The notes: generated from the sequence alone by a model not told the origin. A stretch of DNA of 64,000 bases from JAKFEW01 sp036675505 (GCA_036675505.1 JAKFEW010000002.1:1-64000); one strand, 5' to 3'; positions 7,139 to 15,889 are shown, counted from the first letter of the stretch. Numbers and translations: made by a program.

Positions 7139-7495
7139 ATGCCCCCGCCCCCTGCGACATCCCGGCTTCTCCTCCCTGATCCGGCACCCAAGCCCAAGCG
7201 GCAACGGGAGCGGGACACGACCGAGCGCGACCTCCAATTCGAGGACGTGCAGCAGGACCTCTGGATGCTAGACCAACTCCACAACCAAGCCCGCGCCCTC
7301 GAGCTGATCGAAGAGGCGCTGCTCGCCGGCCGCACCGACCAGGCGCTGACGCTGGTCCGGGCCGAGCGCGAGCGCAACGAGAAGATGGCGCCGGCCGAGA
7401 AGAACGACCTGGCGCGCCACCAGAAACGCGGCGCGATCAGCCAGTTCAAGCGCCGGGAGCAGGGCGAGTGGCGCCCCGGGGAGACGCTGCTGTGA
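7139..7495 (+). CDS. Hypothetical early protein, 118 residues
   Basis: ATG 7139 has GAAAGGA upstream. The N-terminus is Pro-rich and basic, followed by a helical, charged segment (about 30-90) that may form a coiled coil. The stop overlaps the next gene's GTG as GTGA, so the two are coupled. Function unknown. Confidence 0.65.
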   Translation: MPPPPATSRLLLPDPAPKPKRQRERDTTERDLQFEDVQQDLWMLDQLHNQARALELIEEALLAGRTDQALTLVRAERERNEKMAPAEKNDLARHQKRGAISQFKRREQGEWRPGETLL

Positions 7496-7782
7496 GCGCG
7501 CCGGCCCCCGCCCCTAAGCTGCTCCGCCTTGCCGACGCGGAGGACCTGCGCGCGTTCCTGCGCGCGCTTCCCCTGCGGACGCACCTGACCCCGGCCCTGG
7601 TCGAGGCTGTCGATCGCCTCGAGGGCCTGGTCCTCCATCTCGACTGCGCGCTGGCCACCGTTTCTCACGACGTCCCGAAGCCCCTCGAGCACCTCGCCAG
7701 CTACAGCGCGCTGGTGCGCTCCCACGAGGTGCTGCAGTCCGCCCGCGCGGCGGTCCGCGAAGCCCGAACGGAGATCGAATAG
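7492..7782 (+). CDS. Hypothetical early protein, 96 residues
   Basis: I place the start at GTG 7492, which overlaps the previous stop (GTGA) and has GGGGAG eight bases upstream; a longer frame begins at 7468. Helical protein with two Leu/Ala-rich segments. No motif recognised. The next gene starts immediately after its stop. Confidence 0.6.
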   Translation: MSAPAPAPKLLRLADAEDLRAFLRALPLRTHLTPALVEAVDRLEGLVLHLDCALATVSHDVPKPLEHLASYSALVRSHEVLQSARAAVREARTEIE

Positions 7783-7968
7783 ATGCAGACCCTGTTGAAG
7801 GAAGCCCAGGCCGTGAAAGCCAAGAGCGAGGCCGCCGACGAGACTCACGAGTCGCTCGTACGCGTCGCCGAGTGGCACAGGCACAAGGGCCACCACTACG
7901 CGCGCCGGCCGCGCTCGCCGTTCATCCGGCGTCTCTGGGCGCTGGTGCGCCGCCGCATCCCCCGCTAA
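7783..7968 (+). CDS. Small basic hypothetical protein, 61 residues
   Basis: ATG 7783 directly follows the TAG of the previous gene, suggesting coupling. The N-terminal half is an amphipathic helix. The C-terminal half is strongly basic (HRHKGHHYARRPR and RRRIPR), which suggests nucleic-acid contact. Family unknown. Confidence 0.55.
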   Translation: MQTLLKEAQAVKAKSEAADETHESLVRVAEWHRHKGHHYARRPRSPFIRRLWALVRRRIPR

Positions 7969-8080
7969 GCCAAAGACCGCGCCGAAGCGCGGTCCTGACC
8001 GTGAATTCCCTGCGACAGGCTTTCAACCTGTCCACTGTAACCCAGCCGGCACGTCCGGTTCAACCCTTAGGAGGATCTCC

Positions 8081-8965
8081 ATGACGACTGCCACCCCCGG
8101 CGCCCTCGCCGTGGCTTCGAAGACCGCCGGCACGGTCGCCCTCGCCGCGGCTGCCGCGCCGATCTTCACGTTCACGGACGAGCAGAAGGCGCTGCTGCGC
8201 AACACCTACGCGAAGGGCGCGACCGAGGACGAGTTCGCGCTTTACCTGCAGCTCGCGGGCACCTACGGCCTGGACCCCTTCGCCCGCGAGATCTGGTGCA
8301 TCAAGCTCAAGGCCGGCGACCCCGCGCTCATCATGACCTCGCGTGACGGGTACCTGCGCATCGCGCAGCGCGACCCGAACTTCGTCGGCCTCCACGCTGC
8401 GGCCGTCCGCGAGGGCGACGTCTTCGAGTTCGAGCCGGCGACGGGCAACGTGGTCCACAAGTTCGGCGCCAAGCGCGGCCCGCTGATCGGCGCGTGGGCG
8501 ATCGCGAAGCACAAGCAGCGCGAGCCCGTGGCGCGCTTCGTCAGCATCACCGAGTACAACAAGGGCACCGGCGCCTGGGCGACTTACGCGAGCGCCATGA
8601 TCGAGAAAGTCGCCGAGACCATCGTCCTGAAGAGGCAGTTCGGCATCAACGGGCTGGTCACGCAGGAGGAGCTCGGCACGATGGACGCCATCGATGTCGA
8701 GGTGATCCGCGACAAGGGCCGCGTGGTGGAGGTCGAGACAGGCGAGGTCATCGAGGACCGAGGGACGCCATCCGACCTCCCGCCGGCGCCGCCCTCGCGC
8801 GCCCAGCAGGTGAAGTCCGCGTGCACGCTGGCGGACCTCAAACGCCCGGCCTACAACGCCCTCTTCGAGGCCCAGTTCCCGACCATGGACCCGACCGACC
8901 TGGGCAGCCTGAGCAGCGAGCAGTTCGTGGATCTGCTCGTTGCGATCGCCGACTCGAAGAAGTAG
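8081..8965 (+). CDS. bet: Bet/RecT-type single-strand annealing recombinase
   Basis: The 294-residue protein matches the Bet family pattern: a KGATEDEFALYLQLAGTYGLDPFAREIW segment near residues 47-74, then the IMTSRDGYLRIA region near 90, and the AWATYASAMIEKVAE helix near 170. Bet proteins anneal complementary single strands during phage recombination and DNA replication. The ribosome site TAGGAGG precedes ATG 8081. No lambda-type exonuclease is recognisable next to it. A PD-(D/E)XK protein at 13.7 kb is the only candidate nuclease. An Ala-rich N-terminal extension of about 25 residues precedes the conserved part. Confidence 0.9.
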   Translation: MTTATPGALAVASKTAGTVALAAAAAPIFTFTDEQKALLRNTYAKGATEDEFALYLQLAGTYGLDPFAREIWCIKLKAGDPALIMTSRDGYLRIAQRDPNFVGLHAAAVREGDVFEFEPATGNVVHKFGAKRGPLIGAWAIAKHKQREPVARFVSITEYNKGTGAWATYASAMIEKVAETIVLKRQFGINGLVTQEELGTMDAIDVEVIRDKGRVVEVETGEVIEDRGTPSDLPPAPPSRAQQVKSACTLADLKRPAYNALFEAQFPTMDPTDLGSLSSEQFVDLLVAIADSKK

Positions 8966-8974
8966 GGGGCGGCC

Positions 8975-11410
8975 ATGACGACCCCTGCGACGACCGTCAA
9001 CTTCACCATCACCAGCACCTCGGCTGCCGGCGTCCTGGCCGAGATCGACAGAATCACCGGCACCGCGCTGCCGCGCGGGCTGGCCAACCAGAAGCCCGCC
9101 GCCATCGCCGCCGCGCTCGAGGAGGAATGCGCGGCGACCGAAGATCTCGAAGTCGAGGTGAGCAAGCTGATCGAGTTGCTCCACGAGAGCGCCGCCTGGG
9201 CCGGCGCTACCGCGCCGCCGCCGGTTGCCCTCGTGCCCAGCATCGTGAAGGCGGCGATCGCCGAGCTGCAGCGTGAGCTCGCAGCCGAGCGCGAGCTCAA
9301 CCACGACACGGAGAGCAACGCCGCGAGCGTCGCCGAGGCGCTCACCGACCGCTTCAACTGGCTGCAGCAGATCGCGGTGGCCATGTTCGGCCAGGAGTTT
9401 CCGGTCCACGAGATCGCGGCGAAGGTAGAGGTTGCGGCGGCTGACCTGGCGGCCGCCGAGGCCATCGGGTTGGTGCTCGGCACGATCGCCATCGACTTCG
9501 CCTTCGACGGGGAGATGGCGAAGCTGCCGGCCCACCTCCAGGGGGAGTGGCACAAGCAGATCGACGTCATCAAGCGCCTGGGCGACAAGGTGAGCGACCT
9601 TGAGGGCCGGCTCGCCGAGAACGCGCTCGAGCGCCAGCTGATGTGGGACGTCATCGACGAGGTCGCCCAGATTACGGGCGTGCTCGAGGAGGGCGAGATC
9701 GATGCGCGCTGGCGCGAGCTGCCCGCCCTCATCCAGGAGAGCCTCGATCGCGAAGGCGCGGAGCTGCGGGAGGCATTGGGGCGTGGCGGTACTGATGCGC
9801 CCGACCCCAACCCGCCGGCAAGGGCGCCGAAGTTCAAGCCTGGCGACAAGGTGACCTACTTCTTCCCCTTGGAAGGCCCGACCCCCGGCCACCACGAGGA
9901 CTTCGTCGTCGAGAGCTTCGACGCCGCGTCGAACACCTACCGCCTCAAGACCCGACACTCCTTCATGGAGAACGCGCCCGCCGAGCGGGTCGTGCCCCGC
10001 GGGGCCTCGGCGCCCTGGGCGACCCAAACCCCTCCCGTCGTCCCCCTCGAGCAGCGCGAGGCATCGGACACGACGTCGGATGCGGTCGCCGAACCCGAGC
10101 GGCCGGCGACTTTCCCCGCGGATCTGTGGGATCGCTTCCTGGCGTGGCGCGCTGTGCAGCCAATCATGGTGAACGCGGATCCGTACGAGTACAAGCGCCT
10201 GGGCGACGCCGGCCTGATCGCGGGCTACAAGCCGGCGCAGGAAGCCGCGCCTGGGAGCAGCTTCCCGCCCTCGGGCTCTCGCGTGACCGTCAACGGCAAG
10301 CCGGGGCGGACAAACGCCTCGTACGGCGACTACGACGAGTACGGCGAGCCTGGGACGCAGCAGATCAGCTACGACGACGGCACGCAGGCATGGGCTCGCG
10401 CCGAGGAGATAACCGTCGTAGAGCCCACGCGCAAGCGCCGGACCAAGGAGGAGATCGAGGCCGAGCGCGCGGCCCGGCCGCAGATCGAGAACGGTCAGGT
10501 CTGGCGGGCGACAGCGACGAAGGGCGATCGCGGCGTGACGCGCATCTACGAGGACGATCGCGGCGCGTGGGTCGACTACGACGCCCTCACCAAGACCACC
10601 AGCCGCCCGGCCAACTGCTCGCTAGATCGCTTCTACGAGTGGATCGGCAAGGCCGCCGCCGAGCTCGAGGACGCGGCGATCGCCGCAGCCATTCACGGCA
10701 AAAACGCCACCGAGCCCACGGCGATCGCGCCAAAGGCCTCGACCGTTCCTGAGCGCACCCTCAAGGCGATCGAGACTTCGACCGAGCGCGTGAAGGCCGG
10801 CGAGTACGAGCCGGGCGACGGCCGCATGATCTTCGGCGACGTCCGCCAGTCCGCGCTGCAGCTTCGCTACCTGCTTGGCACCGTCGGCGTTGAGGGTGTC
10901 GACGAGCGCCAGGAACTGGTCTGCCAGTTCTTGCCCGGCCAGGTGTGGGACGAGAAGGCCAAGCTCGACACGGAGGTGATCGCCCAGGCCGCGGCCGGCG
11001 TGCGCCGCGCTCTCACCGGACGTGGCCTGAGGGAACCCTCAGGCCACGTCCCCGGCCAGAAGGCTCTTCCCATCGAGGGCAACCCTGAGCAGGATCTGCC
11101 CACGGTGAGCGACAACCGCGGCGTCGACCCGTCGGCGGCCGAGAACCCCCTGCGCTACGTCACGAAGCGCGAGAGCGAGTGGGCCGAGGGCATGCTCGAG
11201 CGCGCGGGCCTCGCCGGCAAAGCGCGCGAGGACTTCCTCTACGAGCACTTCGGGCAAACGATCGTCGGCACGTTCACGCTGGCGCGGTACCAGCGGCTGA
11301 TCTGGGACGTCCTCCCGCCGATCATCAACGCGAAAATGGGACACGGCGCCAAGCCGGCCGCGGTCACCGAGGACGAGTTCGGCGATCTCGCGGAGGCGGC
11401 ACATGCGTGA
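8975..11410 (+). CDS. Large multi-segment early protein, 811 residues, unknown
   Basis: ATG 8975 follows bet by nine bases. Several segments are visible. Residues 30-270 are helical with coiled-coil character. A strand-rich block near 285-345 (FKPGDKVTYFFPLEGP) looks like a small SH3/KOW-like domain. A second barrel-like block lies near 430-475, another beta block near 490-530, and a helical C-terminal part near 600-810. The linkers are Pro- and charge-rich. The gene may have grown by fusion of small early genes. An unusual perfect 16-bp hairpin lies in its coding sequence. I recognise no catalytic motif. Confidence 0.8.
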   Translation: MTTPATTVNFTITSTSAAGVLAEIDRITGTALPRGLANQKPAAIAAALEEECAATEDLEVEVSKLIELLHESAAWAGATAPPPVALVPSIVKAAIAELQRELAAERELNHDTESNAASVAEALTDRFNWLQQIAVAMFGQEFPVHEIAAKVEVAAADLAAAEAIGLVLGTIAIDFAFDGEMAKLPAHLQGEWHKQIDVIKRLGDKVSDLEGRLAENALERQLMWDVIDEVAQITGVLEEGEIDARWRELPALIQESLDREGAELREALGRGGTDAPDPNPPARAPKFKPGDKVTYFFPLEGPTPGHHEDFVVESFDAASNTYRLKTRHSFMENAPAERVVPRGASAPWATQTPPVVPLEQREASDTTSDAVAEPERPATFPADLWDRFLAWRAVQPIMVNADPYEYKRLGDAGLIAGYKPAQEAAPGSSFPPSGSRVTVNGKPGRTNASYGDYDEYGEPGTQQISYDDGTQAWARAEEITVVEPTRKRRTKEEIEAERAARPQIENGQVWRATATKGDRGVTRIYEDDRGAWVDYDALTKTTSRPANCSLDRFYEWIGKAAAELEDAAIAAAIHGKNATEPTAIAPKASTVPERTLKAIETSTERVKAGEYEPGDGRMIFGDVRQSALQLRYLLGTVGVEGVDERQELVCQFLPGQVWDEKAKLDTEVIAQAAAGVRRALTGRGLREPSGHVPGQKALPIEGNPEQDLPTVSDNRGVDPSAAENPLRYVTKRESEWAEGMLERAGLAGKAREDFLYEHFGQTIVGTFTLARYQRLIWDVLPPIINAKMGHGAKPAAVTEDEFGDLAEAAHA
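11018..11051. repeat. Perfect 16-bp inverted repeat inside coding sequence
   Basis: GGACGTGGCCTGAGGG (11018-11033) is followed by AA and then its exact complement (11036-11051). Such a stem would form a very stable hairpin in mRNA or a cruciform in DNA. It codes for GRGLREPSGHV, in a linker of the 811-residue protein. No T run follows, so it is not a standard terminator. Confidence 0.85.
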
Positions 11411-11552
11411 GGCCATCCGCGTGAAGTGCCCCGCCTGCCGCTTGCCGTGCATCCGCCTCTTCGCGATGGGCCGCGCCCAGGCCTGCCGGGCGTGCGCTCG
11501 CCCCACCATCGCCGAGCAGCGGCGCGCCTTCGAGGAGGCCCGCCATGCGTAG
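11403..11552 (+). CDS. Small zinc-finger protein, 49 residues
   Basis: ATG 11403 overlaps the end of the 811-residue gene, and the stop overlaps the next start. CPAC at residues 9-12 and a CRAC-type pair near 28-31 make a four-cysteine zinc ribbon. It is one of several tiny zinc-binding proteins in this early operon. Specific role unknown. Confidence 0.55.
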   Translation: MREAIRVKCPACRLPCIRLFAMGRAQACRACARPTIAEQRRAFEEARHA

Positions 11553-12102
11553 CCGGTATGGGAGCTGCAGCAGCTGCGGCGCGCGCATCATCTGGCTGCG
11601 AACTGCTGCGGGCAAGGGCATGCCTTGCGAGCCCGACACGGTGCCACCCGGTGACTTGAACTTCGACGCCAAGCTCGGCCACGTCAGCCACTTTGCGATG
11701 TGCAAGGACAGGGACCAGCACAGGAAGCGGGAAGAGGTGGCGCCGGCCGGCCCGCGGGCGCAGCAGCTCGCGCTTCTCCCGGACCTGGCGGAAGCGCGGC
11801 CCGCTGACGGGTGGCCCGGGCTCGTCGAGGCGCCAGCCGACGAATGGGCCGACCTCGAGACGGCGCCGGCCGCGCCGGCAAAGTTCATGGACGAGGAGAA
11901 GATCGCGCGGATCGGGCAGCTGCTCGACTACTGGGGGATCGCCCGCCGCGATTTCCGCGCCATCCGCGAGGCCGAGGGCCTTGGCGCTCCCATCGAAACC
12001 TGGGACGAAGCCACCTACCACAAAATCCAGGCCCTCGCCGTTCAAACCGCCATGCGCCGCGACGAGGTCGCGAAGCAGCTCCACGAGAGGAAGGAAGCAT
12101 GA
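11545..12102 (+). CDS. Zinc-binding hypothetical protein, 185 residues
   Basis: The N-terminus carries CSSCGARIIWL followed by KGMPCEPD and a later HFAMCKD, a metal-binding pattern common in small phage and plasmid proteins. The middle is acidic and Pro-rich. The C-terminal 60 residues are helical. Start and stop both overlap neighbouring genes, which implies translational coupling across this cluster. Confidence 0.7.
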   Translation: MRSRYGSCSSCGARIIWLRTAAGKGMPCEPDTVPPGDLNFDAKLGHVSHFAMCKDRDQHRKREEVAPAGPRAQQLALLPDLAEARPADGWPGLVEAPADEWADLETAPAAPAKFMDEEKIARIGQLLDYWGIARRDFRAIREAEGLGAPIETWDEATYHKIQALAVQTAMRRDEVAKQLHERKEA

Positions 12103-13178
12103 TCGAGCTCGCGAACCAGCTGACCCCGAATGAGGTGGGCCAGCTCCTGCACTACGAAGGCGTCGTCGCGACGAACCTGCGCGGCTTCGAACTCGCCGGC
12201 GAGGCCTTGGCCGAGATCCGCGATCGCCAGCTTTACCGGGCGGCGCACCCGACCTTCGAGGCCTACCTCGGGGCGCGCTGGAGCCTCTCGCGCCGCCGCG
12301 GCTACCAGCTGATCGAGGAGGCCCAGGCCGCTGGCGATGTGCACCGCGGTACACACGGCGAGGTTTTGGTGACGAGCGGCAGGGCCGCCCGCGAACTCGC
12401 TCAGCTCGACACGCCGGAGGAGCGCGTGGAGGTGGCGCGAGAGACCGCCGAGCGGACGGGTGGCGTCATCACGGGGCCTGAGGTTGCCGCGACCATCGCC
12501 CAGCGCGAGGAGAGCCGGGGGCGCGACGACGAATCGGCGATCGCCTTCCTGAACGACCACCGGAAGCGGAAAGGGGAGGGCTCGTCGGCTCCGGCCGCTC
12601 CGCCCGCGCCGGGCGAGGAACCCGAGAAGAAGCGGCCGAACGATGAATGGTACAGCATCGCCGAGCACGCGGACGCCGCGCGGCGGGTCTTCGGCGGCGT
12701 GATCCACTTCGACCCCGCGAGCTGCGCGCGGGCGAACGCGACCATCCAGGCGCCGCTCTTCTACTCGAAGGAGGACGACGCGCGCAACAAGGAGTGGTGC
12801 GCCCCGAACGGCTTCATGAACCCGCCGTTCTCGATGGTCGCCATCTTCGTCGAGCTGATGCTGCAGGCCTACGTCTCGGGCCTGGTGCCTGAGTGGGTCG
12901 TGCTGGTCAACGCCAACACCGAGACGGCCTGGTTCGAGGACCTCATGGACCACGCCACGCTGATGTGCCTGGTGAAGGGCCGGCCGAAGTTCGAGGCCGG
13001 TGATCCCGACCGCCTGGCCGTCGACGAGAACGGCAAGCGCAAGGCCGTGAACGGGTGGTCGGGTGTCGTGTTCTTCTACCTCGGCGAGAACCCGGATGCG
13101 TTCGCGCGCGAATACGCGCCCTTCGGCCGGATCCTTAGCACGACGGCTTACGAGCCGGAGGTGGCGCATGGCGCCTGA
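12099..13178 (+). CDS. Phage N6-adenine DNA methyltransferase with N-terminal helical domain
   Basis: ATG 12099 overlaps the previous stop (ATGA). The 359-residue product has two parts. Residues 35-75 (FEAYLGARWSLSRRRGYQLIEE) match the DNA-binding-like helix found at the N-terminus of many phage proteins. Residues 181-350 form a phage Dam-type methylase: DEWYSIAEHADAARRVFGG, then FDPAS, and the catalytic NPPF at 241-244. It probably methylates adenine to protect phage DNA or control replication. An 18-bp palindrome with one mismatch lies in the linker (codes VHRGTH, 81-86). Confidence 0.85.
   Translation: MIELANQLTPNEVGQLLHYEGVVATNLRGFELAGEALAEIRDRQLYRAAHPTFEAYLGARWSLSRRRGYQLIEEAQAAGDVHRGTHGEVLVTSGRAARELAQLDTPEERVEVARETAERTGGVITGPEVAATIAQREESRGRDDESAIAFLNDHRKRKGEGSSAPAAPPAPGEEPEKKRPNDEWYSIAEHADAARRVFGGVIHFDPASCARANATIQAPLFYSKEDDARNKEWCAPNGFMNPPFSMVAIFVELMLQAYVSGLVPEWVVLVNANTETAWFEDLMDHATLMCLVKGRPKFEAGDPDRLAVDENGKRKAVNGWSGVVFFYLGENPDAFAREYAPFGRILSTTAYEPEVAHGA
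12338..12355. repeat. Dispersed 18-bp palindrome, copy 1 (one mismatch)
   Basis: TGTGCACCGCGGTACACA; copies 2 and 3 at 33431 and 49985 are perfect (TGTGCACCGCGGTGCACA). Here it lies in the linker between the two domains of the methyltransferase. Confidence 0.8.
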
Positions 13179-13392
13179 GGACGAGGTCGGGCGCCTCACG
13201 CGCGAGGTCGCGCGGCTGCAGCGCGCGCTCGATCTCCGCACACGCGAGGCGGAGCGCGCGCGGATCGACGCGGACGAGCAGCGCCGCCGTGCCGCCCGCC
13301 TGCAGGCCCAGTTCGACTTCGAGCACGGCCGGACGGCGGCGATCCGCGAGCGCGGTCAGCGGCTGCTCGCGATGTTCAAGGAGGTCCAATGA
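13168..13392 (+). CDS. Small coiled-coil protein, 74 residues
   Basis: I choose ATG 13168 inside the end of the methyltransferase gene; the stop overlaps the next start. Almost the whole sequence is a charged heptad-like helix rich in Arg, Glu and Ala. It probably forms a coiled coil, perhaps with the similar 105-residue protein that follows. Confidence 0.6.
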   Translation: MAPEDEVGRLTREVARLQRALDLRTREAERARIDADEQRRRAARLQAQFDFEHGRTAAIRERGQRLLAMFKEVQ

Positions 13393-13706
13393 TGCGGTAC
13401 GGAGAAAAGCAGAGCCTCAAGCGGTTCGCGGCCACGTGCCCGGACGTCGAGCGCATCATGGGCGGCCTGAACGAGGCTGTCGGCGAGGCTCTGACCGCCA
13501 TCAAGCGCGAGGTCACGGAGCCCTTCCGCGAGGCGCTGGCCGACGCGGAAGAAGATCTCGACGACCTTCGCGACCAGGTGAAGACCCTCACCGAGGAGCG
13601 CGATGACGCCCGTGCTGAGCGCGACGACGCGAGGGCCGACCTGGTCGTGGCCGAGCAGCGGATCGCCGACCTCGAAGCGGCGTTGCGAGAGAGGGTGGCG
13701 GCATGA
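13389..13706 (+). CDS. Coiled-coil protein, 105 residues
   Basis: ATG 13389 overlaps the previous stop. Residues 45-105 form a long coiled coil with a repeated ERDDARA/ERDDARADL motif. The N-terminal part is basic. It lies between the methylase and the nuclease-like gene. No known family. Confidence 0.65.
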   Translation: MMRYGEKQSLKRFAATCPDVERIMGGLNEAVGEALTAIKREVTEPFREALADAEEDLDDLRDQVKTLTEERDDARAERDDARADLVVAEQRIADLEAALRERVAA

Positions 13707-14485
13707 GCGAAGGCAAGCTGTTCACGGCACTTCGTGACCGCTTTCCGGCGGCGGAGTATGCCCTCTTCCCCGGCGTCGCTGACGCGACCGGCGCGCGCCA
13801 GTCCCGGACGGCCGACGCGATGGCCATGTGCCTCTGGCCGTCCCGCGGCCTCGATGTCCACGGCTTCGAAATGAAGGCCAGCCGCGCCGACTGCCTGCGC
13901 GAGCTCCGCGACCCGGCCAAGGCCGAGGCGCTCGCGCGCTGGTGCGATCGCTGGTGGCTCGTCGTGACCGACGACAAGGTCGTCACCGCCGACGAACTGC
14001 CGCCCACCTGGGGCCTGCTCGTGCTCAAGACCACCAAGCTGCACCAGGTGAAGCTCGCGCCCAAACTCCCGGGTCCGCCGTGGGACAACGCAACCCGCAC
14101 CTTCCTCGCGGCCCTGCTCCGTGCCGCCCAGAAGGTCGACCCCTCCCGCCAGGTGCTCGATGCTGTCCGGCTCGCGGGCTACCAGGCCGGCGTGAAGGAC
14201 GAGAAGACGCTCGCCGAGCGCGAGCTGCGGAAGGTGCGCGACGCGCTCGAGGCGGAGCAGGTCCTGCGCCAGCGCTTCGAGACCGCGTCCGGCGTGCACG
14301 TCTCCCGGCACGACGTCGGCCGCATCGGCGCAGCCGTGAAGTTCGTGCTCGACGGCGGCGTGAAGGGCGCCGAGGTCGAGCTCCGTCGCCTGTCTGAGCA
14401 GGCTCACCGCATCGCCGCCGGCATCGACCGGCAGCTCGACCAGGTCGCCAAGGCGGCGCCCAAGGAGAACCAGCCATGCGCATGA
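13703..14485 (+). CDS. PD-(D/E)XK nuclease-like protein (MmcB/VRR-like)
   Basis: The first 100 residues look like a restriction-endonuclease fold: RTADAMAM with Asp38, then GFEMKASRAD with Glu56-x-Lys58, then a DRWWLVV strand. This arrangement occurs in MmcB-like repair proteins and phage endonucleases. The remaining 150 residues are mainly helical. It may supply the nuclease that works with Bet, or act in repair or host DNA breakdown. It overlaps genes on both sides. Confidence 0.65.
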   Translation: MSEGKLFTALRDRFPAAEYALFPGVADATGARQSRTADAMAMCLWPSRGLDVHGFEMKASRADCLRELRDPAKAEALARWCDRWWLVVTDDKVVTADELPPTWGLLVLKTTKLHQVKLAPKLPGPPWDNATRTFLAALLRAAQKVDPSRQVLDAVRLAGYQAGVKDEKTLAERELRKVRDALEAEQVLRQRFETASGVHVSRHDVGRIGAAVKFVLDGGVKGAEVELRRLSEQAHRIAAGIDRQLDQVAKAAPKENQPCA

Positions 14486-15753
14486 GAACCATCAAACCGG
14501 GGTTCTTCCGGAACGAGGACATCCTCGAGTGCGAGCCGCTCGCGCGGCTCCTCTTCGCGGGGCTCTGGTGCGCCGCCGACCGCGAGGGCCGCCTCGAGGA
14601 CCGCCCGAAGCGCCTGAAGATGGACCTTCTGCCGGCGGACAACTGCGACGTCGACGCGCTGCTCGAGCAGCTGGTGCGCGCGGGCATGATCCTCCGCTAC
14701 CAGGTGGCGGGCCAGCGCTTCATCCAGGTGCTGACCTTCCGCAAGCACAACAACCCCCACCACAAGGAGGCAGGCAGCCGGATCCCGCCGCCCGAGGGGT
14801 TCCCCATAACGCCCGGTCCTGGCCCTTCTTCGGATGATCGGGACGAGAACCCTGGGCAAGCCCAGGGCCAGCCTCCCCGGGATCTTGGATCTTGGATCTT
14901 GGATCAGGGATCTGGGGAGGGGGATCCGGGATCCTCGCGCATGAGCGCGCGAGACGACGGCCCTCCTCCTCCCGACGAGCTGACGCTCGACGAGAGCGGT
15001 CGCGACGCTGTCTCGACAGGGTCTGATGCGACGGCGCAGCCGGAGCAGGGGCACGAGGACGTTGCGGCGGCGGCGGCGCCTGTTCTCGAATCGGACGGGT
15101 GGGCGTTCGGCGTCGACGAGCTCGCCCAGCTCGAGGCCGCGGCCGACGGCCTGGGCGTCGAGCCCCAGGAGCTGCCGGGCGTGATCGGTCGGCGCCTGTA
15201 CAAGCGCGCGACGGCGCGGCCTAAGCCGGCGTGGTCGATGCGCGTCTCGGAGGCCTGGGACGAAATGAGCGCGGCCGAGGTGACGGCGTGGACCGCGGCG
15301 GCGATCGCGGCCGGTCAGCGCCAGGCGGCGGGCGACCCGGACCCGAGCCGAATCCTCGACCTCGCCGGCGGCGCGGCCGGCCGCGAGCTCGAGACGGGCG
15401 GGAACCTGCCCGCCAAGGAGCGGACCCGGTCAGGGCTGTCGGCGCTGCCCGGCGGCCGCCCGGCCGCCGGCGACACCGCAGGTTGGCGTGCCTGGCTCTC
15501 GAAGCAGGGGGGCATCGGCCACGAGGCTTTCGTGGTCGACGTCGCCAAGAGCTTCGCGAAATCGAACCGCGACGTGAATCCCGCCGAGTACCTGGCCCTG
15601 TTCTTTGCGACGCTCGAGACGGCGCGCAATGAGGCCGGCGGCGGCCCGCTGGATCCGCCGCTCGAGGAGCTGTGTCAGATGCGGGCCCGGGACATGGTCC
15701 TGCAGGAGCTGTGGGATGACCTCGCCGAGCTCAAGGGGGCGGCGAGTGGCTGA
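14476..15753 (+). CDS. Phage replication initiator-like protein
   Basis: The first 90 residues (MRMRTIKPGFF...LARLLFAGLWCAADREGRLEDRP) match the winged-helix start of phage replication-initiation or DnaD-like proteins. The middle (about 115-185) is low-complexity and carries DNA repeats. The C-terminal 200 residues are helical. As in lambda O, the gene contains a direct-repeat array between its two ends, a likely replication origin. It overlaps the nuclease-like gene at the start and the next small gene at the end. Confidence 0.75.
   Translation: MRMRTIKPGFFRNEDILECEPLARLLFAGLWCAADREGRLEDRPKRLKMDLLPADNCDVDALLEQLVRAGMILRYQVAGQRFIQVLTFRKHNNPHHKEAGSRIPPPEGFPITPGPGPSSDDRDENPGQAQGQPPRDLGSWILDQGSGEGDPGSSRMSARDDGPPPPDELTLDESGRDAVSTGSDATAQPEQGHEDVAAAAAPVLESDGWAFGVDELAQLEAAADGLGVEPQELPGVIGRRLYKRATARPKPAWSMRVSEAWDEMSAAEVTAWTAAAIAAGQRQAAGDPDPSRILDLAGGAAGRELETGGNLPAKERTRSGLSALPGGRPAAGDTAGWRAWLSKQGGIGHEAFVVDVAKSFAKSNRDVNPAEYLALFFATLETARNEAGGGPLDPPLEELCQMRARDMVLQELWDDLAELKGAASG
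14851..14937. repeat. Iteron-like GATC repeats and hairpin: candidate phage origin
   Basis: Five consecutive heptamers run from 14881 to 14915: GATCTTG three times, then GATCAGG and GATCTGG. Two further GATC words follow near 14923 and 14930. Just upstream is a 7-bp hairpin, CCTGGGC-AA-GCCCAGG (14851-14866). The array sits inside the initiator gene, where phage origins often lie. GATC is also a possible target of the phage adenine methylases. Confidence 0.55.
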
Positions 15754-15889
15754 GAAGCCGGAGTTACGTACCTGCTGCGTTTGCAGCCGAAAGCACCGGC
15801 GAAACGAGCCCTACTGCGGCCGGCCCGAGTGCGAAGCCTACCGGAAGCCGTCTTCGGACGCGAAAAAGAAGGAGACCCCTGCGACATGA
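15746..15889 (+). CDS. Small zinc-ribbon protein, 47 residues
   Basis: A GTG start at 15746 overlaps the initiator stop. CCVC and CGRPEC supply four or five cysteines of a zinc ribbon. The tail is Lys-rich. The stop overlaps the next ATG. Confidence 0.5.
   Translation: MAEKPELRTCCVCSRKHRRNEPYCGRPECEAYRKPSSDAKKKETPAT

Noticed and set aside
14878..14937. GATC heptamer repeats as a CRISPR or assembly artefact
   Set aside because: There are no spacers, the unit is seven bases, and it keeps the initiator reading frame (DLGSWILDQGSGEGD), so it is a genuine in-gene repeat.
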